Positions 51,752 through 60,854 of a DNA stretch of 64,000 nucleotides are shown here, in pieces. Source of the stretch: Capsicum annuum (Eukaryota > Streptophyta > Magnoliopsida > Solanales > Solanaceae); NCBI RefSeq assembly GCF_002878395.1, contig NC_061119.1, positions 44,586,589 to 44,650,588 of the forward strand, written 5' to 3'. The number at the start of each line of letters is the position of its first letter. The first letter of the stretch is position 1. The notes under the pieces are model-generated. The model saw only the letters and a program-made list of their open reading frames with translations, did not search any database and had not been told where the DNA came from. A program made the position numbers and the translations under genes.

Positions 51752-51863
51752 TGCATGAAAATCACAAACGTACGTCTTAGAACTTAAATCATGAAATGAT
51801 ATACCATCTGAGATGGTAAATAGGTGGATTGTATTGGTATATAAAATAGGGGAGGGGAAACAT

Positions 51864-51915
<52 letters not shown>

Positions 51916-51990
51916 GTGTGTGTGTGAAACTGAAACTAATTTGGATGACATTGACAATAACTCGTTGGAGACCATTTCACATACTTTTCT
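51752..51990 (-). repeat. Y LTR, distal part
   Basis: Continuation of the Y LTR after E4, with the hairpin ATCATGAAATGAT at 51788-51800. It ends in a TA/TG microsatellite and a short stretch before E5 pol; the exact junction is unclear. Confidence 0.5.
51866..51926. repeat. (TA)n(TG)n compound microsatellite
   Basis: An AT run at 51866-51908 then TATATGTGTGTGTGTGTG. Confidence 0.96.
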
Positions 51991-51994
51991 TTAA

Positions 51995-54900
51995 TTCTGA
52001 ACTAGATAGTACTTATTCAAGAACTTGGCGTTGATGGGGCCAATCCTTACGCCATCTGCATCGACAAGCTTGTAAGAACCATTTCAGTATACTTCTTGTA
52101 TGACATATGGTCCATCCCATTTTGGGTGAATTTGCCCCCAGACTTACGAGAAGTAATAATGGGCCTTCTTACTTCATGGACTTGATCTCCAACATGGAAT
52201 CACCTAAAGCGAACCCTTTTTAGGAAAGAATGAGATAGTCGGTCTTGATAACATTTAAGATTTTGCTGAGACTCCAGCCTCTTCTCATCAAGATCTTCTA
52301 ACTCCGCAATACGCAACTTAGCATTTTCTTCATCGATAAGCCCTTCTTGAATAGCCAGTCTCAAAGAAGGTATTTGATGCTCAAGTGGAAGGACTTCTTT
52401 AACTCCAAAAAGCAAGTGAGTATGGGGTTGCTTGCATTGGTGTATGGTAAGTTTTCCTATACACCCATAAAGCTTCTTTCATTCGCTCATGCTAGTCTCA
52501 TTTGTATTCGGAGATGACTTTCTGCAATAAGTTGCATAAAGTCTTATTGAAGGCTTCAGCTAGACCATTGGCGGTAGCATGGTACATAGAAGACTTGCAC
52601 TTCTTGAAACCAAGGAGATCATAGATTTTGTTCATCAACTTATTATCAAATGGCTTTCCATTATCAATTATTATGTATTGAGAAATTCCAAAGTGGTAGA
52701 TGATGTTTACTCGGATGAAGTTTGCAACATTTTCTTTCTTTACTTCCTTGAGAGAAACAGCTTCAGCCCATTTTGATAAGTAATTTGTTACGGCCAAGAC
52801 ATACCAGTTTCCACCAGAAGACTTTGGTAGTGGACCAACAACAGACATTACCCAAGCATTGAATGGCCAAGATGCTACATTTGGATGTAGTACCTCTGGA
52901 GGTTGATGTATGAAATTTGCATGGAATTAGAAAGCTTTGCATCTTCTAGCATATTCCAAGCAATCTTTCACTATCGTTGGCCAATAATATCCCATCCTTT
53001 TAATGTGCAAATAGAGCTTCAGTCCAGTGGTGTGATCCACAAACTCCCGAGTGTGATTCTTGCGAAGCTTAAATTACTTCTTCCTCTCCCTAACACCGTA
53101 AGAGTACTCCTTCAAATAATCTTCAGTACAGTGTGTCCTTATAGTAAAGGAAGCGAGGTGCACGACGACGAATGTCAGTCCTTCTCCTTGGATCCTCAGA
53201 AAGTATCCCATAACATAAGTAATCAATGATAGGTTGTCGTTAATCTTCTTTTACATCCTTAGATACGGTAACAAGGTATTCAACTTTATTTTCTTCATCC
53301 TCATTTGATAGAGGACTACCCATTCTTGGCGAATAGTAACTTATGTCTGATTTAGAAGAGTCAAGGTTGAGGCCAAAGAAGCTAGGGCATCAGCTTGCTT
53401 ATTTTCTCTCCTTGGCACATGTTGGAGGGTTACTTCTCCAAGCCACCCCATCAACTTCAGTGCATAATCATGATATGGTCGTAGCTCAGGCTTTCTTACT
53501 TCATAGCTTCACAAAAGTTGCTTGATCACTAATTGGAAGTCACCAAAGACTTGTAATTACAGTTGTTTCATGTCAACTATCATCTCAAGTCCAAGTATTA
53601 AATCTTGATATTCAGCAACATTATTAGAGCAACGGTTTGTAAGGTTAAAAAAGTATGGGATGAACTCTTCTTGTAGAGTGACCAACACCACACCGACACC
53701 AGCTCCATCTCAATGTATGGCACTATCAAAGTACATCTTCCACGAGGGTCTGGCTTCAATAACCATTACATCTTTATCAGGAAGTTCATTGCTCAATTCC
53801 CAGTCATTAGGTATCGGGTGGTCTACCAAGAAGTCAGCCAATGCTTGTCCCTTCACAGCCTTTTGAGAAACGTACACAATCTTAAACTATTGAAATTGAA
53901 GGTACCATCTTGCAAGTCAGTCACTAAGGACTGGTTTTGACATTACAAACTTGATGGGTTTACCCTAGACACAAGACGAACAATATAAGCTTGAAAGTAG
54001 TGCTTCATCTTTTGAATTGAGAAGGCCAATACCAAACATAACTTTTCAATTGGAGAATACTTCAGCTCATTTGGTGTCATCATTTGGCTTAGATAGTAAA
54101 GAAAGTTCTCTTTGCCTTCACTATTTTCTTGAGCCAGTAGTGCCCCAACTGACCTCTCTTGTGTCGTGATGTAGAGTATCAATGGGTTCCCAGGTATGGG
54201 CTCTACAAGAACTGGTGGCTTCATTAAGTATGATTTGATACTCTTAAAGGCATTACTACAAGTTTAGTCCCATTCGAAGGGAGTGTCCTTCTTCATGAGA
54301 CGACTAAATGGTTGACATTTTCCAGCCAGGTTTGAGATGAACCTCCTTAAATATACTAGCCTTCCTTGAAGGCTTTTTAACTCATGAATATTTTGAGGCT
54401 CGGGCATCTTCAAAATTGCATCGACCTTAGCTTGACCAATTTTAATTCCTCAGTGTCGCACAATAAAGCCCAGAAACTTTTCAAAAGTAACTCCAAAGGC
54501 ACACTTCAATAGATTCATCCTAAGTTGATATCTTCGAAGTAACTCGAACACCATTCTTAGGTTTTTTAAGTGGTCGTGTTTTTTTTTACTTCACTACTAG
54601 ATCATCCATGTAGCATTTAACATTTTTATGGAGAAGGTTGTCAAAGATATTTTGCATAGCCCTTTGATAAGTGGTACGAGCGTTCTTCAAACCAAAAGGA
54701 ATTATCTTTTAGCAATAAATACCTTTGGGCATATAAAATGCAGTGAGTTCATTCTTTAGAGCCATGCGGATTTGATTGTAGTCGGATGAACCATCCATGA
54801 AGGACACTGCCTCATAACCAGTGGTTATATCAATCATCAACTCTGGTATGGAGATTGGAAAGTCATTCTTAGGGCAGGTTTTATTGAGATCCCGAAAGTC

Positions 54901-55190
54901 TACACAAACTCAAATTTGGCCATTCTTCTTTTGTACTGGAACAATACTTGAAATCCACATGGGTTATTTGACTTCATGAATAAAGCCAACTTTAATAAGT
55001 TTGTTAACTTCATTTTCAATTAATAGAACCAACTCCGGCCTAAATCATCTTTGGGCATGCTTAAGAAGACGAACACTATTCTTAACCACTAACTGATGGA
55101 CTGCTACTTTTGAATCAAAGCCAGGCATTTCCTTATAGCTCCAAGTGAATACATCCATATATTCTTTGAAGGTGAAGCTCTGTTATGCTC
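51995..55190 (-). pseudogene. E5 pol: RT, RNase H, second RNase H and integrase, broken
   Basis: RT (about 55150-54400) has SIVPVQKKNG, VCVDFRDLNKTCPKND and an intact YMDD box (about 54590-54610, minus). RNase H includes PPVLVEPIPGNPLILYI and FLYYLSQMMTPNELKYSPIE (54224-54040). The second RNase H lies at about 53760-53370 (WKMYFDSA, CSNNVAEYQDLILGLEM, LQVFGDFQLV, ADALASLAS). Integrase includes the open stretch 52848-52498; its first core Asp is Ser (MSVVGPLPKS), the second is in IIIDNGKPFD and the Glu in GLAEAFNKT. The C-terminal tail ends near 51995 (FLNKYYLV). Numerous stops, some CAG to TAG like. Confidence 0.88.
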
Positions 55191-55214
55191 GTCTTTTTTG
55201 GAAATTCAACTAAC

Positions 55215-57171
55215 TTCTATTTTTTTGGTTTCTTCACCATTCTCCTTTTGGTTGGCTTCTCAGATGACTCATTTCGCAGACTCGTCCTCCTGCATCTGCG
55301 CCTGGTCACCAGAGTCCAACCTTCATCATTGCCTTCATCAACTAAAGACCTGTCAGACTTTAATATTTTCTCATTATGCTCTTCGACACATGTTTGGACT
55401 GGATCGAGCGAGCCAAATATGATAGAGATTTGATAATAATTGGCCATCTCATCGTTGAAGAAGATCTTATTCTCATTTTCTAGTTGCATGACTTTGTCTT
55501 TAAAGACAAAGCACTTTTCCAGAGAGTGGCTCACAAGCCTGTGATATTTGCAATAATTAGGGTCATTGGTCCTTCCAGCTTCATTGGGTCGCTTCATCTC
55601 TGGGAGTTCAATGAGCTTATGCACATGGAGCTCATTGAAAATTTCAGCAACATTAGAATCAAGAAAGGGATATTCCATTTTTTGTATCTCCTTTAAAGTT
55701 TTCTGATTTGGACGTGCTCCAGATGTCGTCTTCACACTTTGCTTCTTGATTACCTTTGTGGTGACCTACACAGGAGACACATCAATATTCATGGACTCTT
55801 TATTATCATTTTTGGGCATAAACTTGCCCCATCTTTTGGGTTCCTGCTTATCCTTTCCCCTTCGAGAGTCATGGATAGTCATTACTCCCTTTCCAGCAGA
55901 AGACATGCTCAACTCCATGTCATGAGCACGGGTAAATAACTCTTCAAAGGATCTTGGATTAATGCCTTGCAAGATGTAGAGAAGCTTCTAGTTCATTCCT
56001 TGGACGCACATCTCTATCGCAGAAGTTTCACTAAGCCTATCTTTGCAGTTTAGGCTAACATTTATCCATCGATTGATAAAGTCAATGACTGGTTCGTCCT
56101 TTCTTTTCCGAGTATTTGTGATCTCTACCATGCTCACTGTACGCCTTGTGCTATAAAAGTGATTTAAGAACTCGTGCTTCAATTGCTCCCAACTATCGAT
56201 GAAATTAGGCTCAAGGTCTGTATACTAATCAAAGGCATTTTCTTTTAGGGAATGAACAAACTATTTGAAAAGATAGTTACCATAAGTTCCAGCATTATTA
56301 CATGTCTCAACAAAGTGGGCAACATGTTGTTTTAGGTTCCCTTTGCTCTCAAATTGTTAAAATTTGTGGGGTTGATAGCCGGCAGGCATTTTGAGGCTGT
56401 CTATTCTCATAGTGTAGGGCTTGGCATATGTAAGGGAAGACTTGGTGATAACACCATACTTGTCTTTGAAGGTCCCTTCAATGAATTCCTTCAATTGCTC
56501 AATTGGGATCATTCCCTCAGAAGAAACTTGCACCTCTTTAGTTGGTGGTGTTTGTTTCACAGGATGTTCTATCTTGTGAGCCTCTGAAGATTTTTCAGGT
56601 GCATGGCTAGACTCTCCGTCTATCAAACCTTCCACCCTATCCACTATCTTATCAATCCGAGCATCTTGAATCTGTCTTTGTCAATTGCCTTTGTCAGATT
56701 CGCAAGTTGCTCCTCCATAGATGAGGCATCAGTCACTATTGTTTACATGATCACTGGAGATGTCGGAGAGTAACATGGATTGTCGCAAAAGTTGATCTTT
56801 GAAGTGCTCAGCTTATGCGGTGTGAATGGAGATGACGCATTTGTTGAACGACCATCGCTCCTTACGCCAGATTATTTGGAACCAGAGAGCTCAAGTAGAG
56901 CTAGAGTCCTCTTAAGCGATTCTGCCACATTGTTTCCTACTTTCGAAGCACTTGCATTGGACTTCGTTCCTTTTGAGATTGAAGATCCAAAAACTGAAGT
57001 TGGCGTAGATGACACTGGATATGTTTGTTGTCCTAGAAATACTTCTTTGCTCCTTGTGATAGCTCCCAAGCTTCCAAAAGTAACACCAAGGATGCTTTCT
57101 ACTTCAGCAGAGAACTTTGAATTAGCAATCTTGGAAACAGTTGATTGAGAGTTGACCTTCTTGGAAGTCAT
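55215..57171 (-). pseudogene. E5 gag, broken
   Basis: It starts at ATG 57171 (MTSKKVNSQSTVSKIANS), shortly after the primer site. Frames at 57171-56872, 56644-56357, 56182-55988, 55972-55766 and 55735-55217 together trace a Tat-type Gag. The last piece has YCKYHRLVSHSLEKC, a Cys-His motif in place of a classical knuckle, and ends in basic residues (PTKRRMVKKPKK). The pre-RT linker begins within about 30 bases, so protease has been deleted. Stops and frame changes separate the pieces. Confidence 0.8.
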
Positions 57172-57221
57172 TTTAGTGTTGTTGAACTTTGAAGTTGGAA
57201 AAGTTGAGATGAGAGGTAGAG

Positions 57222-57242
57222 ATTATCCCACTGGGCGTGCAA
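57222..57242 (-). other. E5 primer binding site
   Basis: The minus strand reads TTGCACGCCCAGTGGGATAA just inside the LTR end, similar in form to primer sites of Tat-type elements. The tRNA is not assigned. Confidence 0.6.
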
Positions 57243-57628
57243 GAATTTGTAACAGAATAAAATTTTGAGACCGAAATTATAAATAATTTGAGACAAGAAA
57301 ATATTGCAACAATCAATTTATTGATTTCAATCTAATCATTACAATCTCCATGAATTCTCTGATTCGCCTTTTCAAATATAAATTCAAGGGCTTAAAGCTT
57401 ATTCTTAAATTTGAACTTGATTTGTTGATTTGAGGGGCTTGATCTTAACTTGTGCTTGAATTCAAGAACTTTTGGGCTTGTTCTTGAATATTGCGGTCTT
57501 GATCTTGAATTTTGATGGACTTGATTTGAATACTTGAGCTTTTTAGAGAAATTGCGGTGTTTTATCCACGAGCTTTCTCTTGCTTCTTGTTAGAATTCTC
57601 GGGGTTCTTTTTCTGAATTATGAGACCC

Positions 57629-57640
57629 TTATTTATAGTT
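57629..57640 (-). promoter_or_regulatory. E5 LTR TATA box
   Basis: The minus strand reads AACTATAAATAAGGGTC, a strong TATA box in the LTR, about 380 bp before the primer site. Confidence 0.6.
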
Positions 57641-57924
57641 GTGGAAAGGGAAGAGTCATGATGAAGATGGACTTCCTTTGACCAATCAAATTCAAGTGAC
57701 GTGGCGCCTTTTATGGGCTTTGATTTCATTGGGTCTACTGCATCATTTTGACATGTGGCATGATCCTATTGGCTTCTTCACTTGACTTGGCATGCATGTC
57801 ATTTGACGTGTGGCACTTCTTTGGGCCTCTAGAATATGACAATATCTTGGGCCTAGCAAAGTGGGCTCATTATTTGTAGCCCAAATTAATGGACTAGCCC
57901 AACAAAGATTGGACTTTATTTAAA

Positions 57925-58219
57925 GGAAAAATTACAGAAACTAGCATCCTTAAGACTATAATTACAATAAATAGCAACACTTTTTCAAAATTACAACTTA
58001 TAGCAAAACTAGCAATATTTTACTCCATAGTAATAGAAGAATATGTATTTTTCAGTTGTGCATATGTATTTATGAGTAATACATATATATTTGTATATGT
58101 ATTTATATAGCAACATTTTACTTAAATACAAATACAATTTGCTATTTTTCGTAATTATGAAACTATTGCTATAAAAGTTATAATTAAGACTACAGAGTTG
58201 CTATTTTTGAAATTTTCCC
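57925..58219. mobile_element. MULE-like MITE with 9-bp target duplication
   Basis: TTATTTAAA lies at 57916-57924 and again at 58220-58228. The 295 bp between begin GGAAAAATTACAGAAACTAG and end with the complement of GGGAAAATTTCAAAAATAGC, an imperfect terminal inverted repeat. The interior is AT-rich and non-coding, with repeated ATAGCAAC words. A 9-bp duplication points to the Mutator superfamily. Confidence 0.85.
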
Positions 58220-58344
58220 TTATTTAAATCCATATATGTTTGGACTTAACTAATTAATCCAATTATATTAATTTGCAATATTTATTTGGAACTTAATATA
58301 TTTTGAATTTAATATAACCCGAATTTCGTACGGATTGTAAACTA

Positions 58345-58883
58345 ATAAAATTTTACTGCCCACAGGTTGTTCTACATATCTTGGAGAAGAATTTAGGAGG
58401 AAAATTTTGAATGCACATTTAGGATCTTGGATATTCTGGAAGCCTAGGATTTGGAAGTTTGGGGGAAGTGAAGAGAGTATTTTATAGATGAAATTGGGTG
58501 AGTGATCAGGTAAGAAAGGTTTAAGTTTGGGGAGGCGGGGTTTATAAAAAGAAAAAGACCAAAACACCTTTTTTAAAACAAAGAAAGCTGAAAAATTTCC
58601 CTGGGCATGCCACACCAGCCATAGCATAAGATTTGGTTGGCTAAAGTTTGAGATCTAGCGTACCACTCCAGCCATAGCCCAGATTCGGCTGGCTGAAGTT
58701 TGAGGTTTGGCGCTCCTCACCAGTCAAAGCAACACTAGATGCTTTTTTTCGAAAATTCATCTTTAAGTTCTGAAACTTATCTCACTTTATTTCTAAGCAT
58801 TTCTTGGTCCAAATAGCTTGGTTTTTAGGCTCTAATAAACTCATGAGATGACATTAAACAGTACGAAAGATAGGGGTGTTACA
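58345..58883 (-). mobile_element. Z: partial Ty3/gypsy LTR, minus strand
   Basis: The minus strand starts TGTAACACCCCTATC at 58883 and includes a TATA-like TTTTTATAAACCCC (about 58545). A roughly 57-bp direct repeat is visible on the plus strand: CCAGCCATAGCATAAGATT...TTTGAGATCTAGCG (58614-58660) and CCAGCCATAGCCCAGATTC...TTTGAGGTTTGGCG (58669-58720). A 119-codon frame (58627-58268) is embedded but has no domain. It is cut at the E5 side. Confidence 0.6.
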
Positions 58884-59113
58884 GAAGGACGGACCGAGTC
58901 TGAAGCAACATTAATGGGCACCAGCTAACTCACTTACAACAATAGGAGGAAGCAATCAAATCAAGGAAAGATACACGAGCTAGATAGATCATACACGGAT
59001 AGTCCTGCCTAACCTTGGGGTCCTCAGATCATACACCCAGCCAGATGTTGCAGAAAAGTCCGAAATCCATGTCAACCATTGCTCAACAAGACGTAGATGT
59101 GAGTAAGTGGGAG
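58884..59113. other. Unidentified non-coding sequence
   Basis: 230 bp flanking the Z LTR, with somewhat higher GC. No frame or motif recognised. Confidence 0.5.
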
Positions 59114-59121
59114 TCTTCATA

Positions 59122-59399
59122 CAGAGGCGAATTCAGCTTTTAAAGTTTGTAGGTTTTCCACGCTAGATAAAAATAAATTCAAAGAGTAACTCAGGGAATT
59201 TGATCCCACAACCAAGAAAAGAGGTCAATAAAACTTTTACAAATTCCCCTTCTCCACTAGACCAACAATATACTTTGTTTATAGGGTTTCCAATTTATAA
59301 TTATTATATATTTACTAAATTTCTCTATATAAATAGTAAATCAGCACAAAAGTTACTAGGTTTTCGGGAAACCCACCCAGACCCCTAGATCCGCCCCTG
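59122..59399. mobile_element. Small non-autonomous hAT-like element
   Basis: The ends are CAGAGGCGAATTCAG (59122) and CTAGATCCGCCCCTG (to 59399), inverted repeats with about 11 of 15 matches. The flanks TCTTCATA (59114-59121) and TCTTCATG (59400-59407) form an 8-bp target duplication with one mismatch. The length of 278 bp, CAG/CTG ends and 8-bp duplication fit hAT elements. A 62-codon frame (59200-59388) inside it is not meaningful. Confidence 0.82.
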
Positions 59400-59407
59400 T
59401 CTTCATG

Positions 59408-60743
59408 GGTAAGCTAGTTTAAAATAGCACCCTAATCGAATACACACCAAATTATCTTTCGTCTCTAAGCAATACGCTGCTCTCTTATGCTCTTAAGCTT
59501 TTGTATTCCATCATTTGTTGTTCTAAATTATTTAATAACATTAAGTTTTTCGCAATGACGTTATCAGCTATCAACCGGACCTCAGGCTCATTCTACCTTT
59601 TTTTGCTTTATGTTTTGATTGAATTTCATATTCATAGCTTCTTTTATGTGTTTTACCTTAATTAAGCACGTTATAGTATAATTCAATTAAATGGTGCTGC
59701 TCACATTGAGGGAAGATCTTCATTAACTGAGAAGCTCATCGTAATCTCAATCGATGTGTTTGTAAGACACCTATAAATTTTTAATGTACCATTTTAAGAG
59801 TAAATAAAATATTCCTCAAAGTAAAAGAAATTGTAATTTAAAATTGATAATTAAAAATATTGGCTTCGCCTCTTGCTGCGGTATGTATCTTCTTACTACA
59901 AGTATAATTCGACATGACCTCCAACATCAATGTCTTTATATGTTACCAACGAGTAAAGAAAGTTTTTACGGTTCTTGAATCATAAAAATTATTGTTTTTA
60001 CGCTTCACAAATTATCCTCCATCTGTTAGTGGACTTTTTATCATTAAAAAGAAACAAAAAGTAAACTTAACAATCAGCAAGGCTATTTTTTAAGTGACTT
60101 ATAAGCCAAAAATTGAAAGTCAAAAGTTGGTAGCAACTAATTTTTAACTTTCGGCTTTTAACTTTTTTGTGTACTTTTTAGAAAACATTTCACAAAACCA
60201 CAACTTAACTATACTAAACTTCATAAAATTCCTTGCATTTATTAACATTACAAAAATCTTTTTTTTTTCCTCTTCCCTCTCAAAATACACTCATTACTTC
60301 CTATTTTCACGGCTAAAATTCTTTGAAGCGAAAATTGCTCCAACAACGGGGTATTATGGAACCGCTTTGTGCAGTTACTCCACAGTTTACATTGTATTGA
60401 AAATTTGTCATTTTCCCCTATTTCAACTTCATTAACATCTTTACAGAGTTGAATAATTATTAAATGGAAGGTTTTCTCTTTATTTTTTCTCTAATTTAGT
60501 TTGTTAAACTTGTGTTGAAAAGTTGTAAACTTCAAAAAATTAAATCTTTATCACTTTAATTTTTTGTTACAATATCAAGATTTACAATGAATCTAGATTT
60601 TGTACCTTCTTTTAGCCTTGAAATTTCTCAAGTTGACAACATCAAACTAAATAAAGATGTTGTTAATTTTATTTCATGTATTTTTATAATAATTCTGAAG
60701 ATTTTCATAAAATAAATATAAACATCGCAATGATCCAGTAAAA
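59408..60743. other. AT-rich non-coding sequence
   Basis: No gene recognised. Near 60100-60170 an AAGCCAAAA...GGCTTTTAACTT inverted word could form a hairpin or mark a decayed small transposon end. An 88-codon frame (60169-60435) has no recognisable domain. Confidence 0.4.
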
Positions 60744-60854
60744 ATGAAGCAGTTGCGTCAAAAGATAGCAGCAAAATCGAAGAAAAAGAGAGTTGATGAA
60801 GATAAGAAAAGAGCATCTGTCACTTCTAGACGAAAAGGTGTTGTTTCGAAATGA
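60744..60854 (+). CDS. Possible small basic peptide exon of the ULP1-type element
   Basis: 36 codons, starting MKQLRQKIAAKSKKKRVDED and rich in Lys and Arg, so nuclear-localisation-like. It lies 1.2 kb upstream of the ULP1-like fragment on the same strand. Such basic stretches precede the protease domain in some plant ULP1-type transposon proteins, but no splice link can be shown and it may be chance. Confidence 0.22.
   Translation: MKQLRQKIAAKSKKKRVDEDKKRASVTSRRKGVVSK

Larger units (their letters stand above)
34605..51990 (-). mobile_element. Y: Ty3/gypsy element remnant on the minus strand, split by E4
   Basis: On the minus strand an LTR end ...GGGACATAACA (35217) is followed by a primer site, a short leader and a gag piece with a zinc-knuckle-like stretch, ending where X1 starts (34604). 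The LTR itself runs 35605-35217, and across the E4 insertion continues from about 51990 down to 51752. The upstream end is lost at the junction with E5. The hairpin ATCATGAAATGAT at 51788-51800 and the GGCTCACCA box (35573) are shared with X1. Confidence 0.65.
51995..58340 (-). mobile_element. E5: Tat-type Ty3/gypsy element on the minus strand, 3' end lost
   Basis: From right to left: LTR (about 58340-57248), primer site, gag (57171-55215), RT, RNase H, second RNase H and integrase (to about 51995). It has no chromodomain, and the second RNase H places it in the Tat group, in a lineage different from E4. The protease segment is missing. No 3' LTR follows; the element is cut off at the junction with Y. 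Confidence 0.85.
57248..58340 (-). repeat. E5 5' LTR (upper boundary approximate)
   Basis: The LTR end on the minus strand is ...TCTGTTACA (plus TGTAACAGA at 57248). It contains a TATA box and CTCGTGGATAAAACACCGC-type R sequence. The start is uncertain (about 58230-58340) because no second LTR is available for comparison. A MITE lies in its upstream part. Confidence 0.6.

Noticed and set aside
56780..57148. 122-codon plus-strand frame
   Set aside because: Antisense to the N-terminal gag frame of E5, which has the family pattern and the right position after the primer site.
58268..58627. 119-codon minus-strand frame
   Set aside because: It lies in the Z LTR around its TATA-like and R region and has no recognisable domain.
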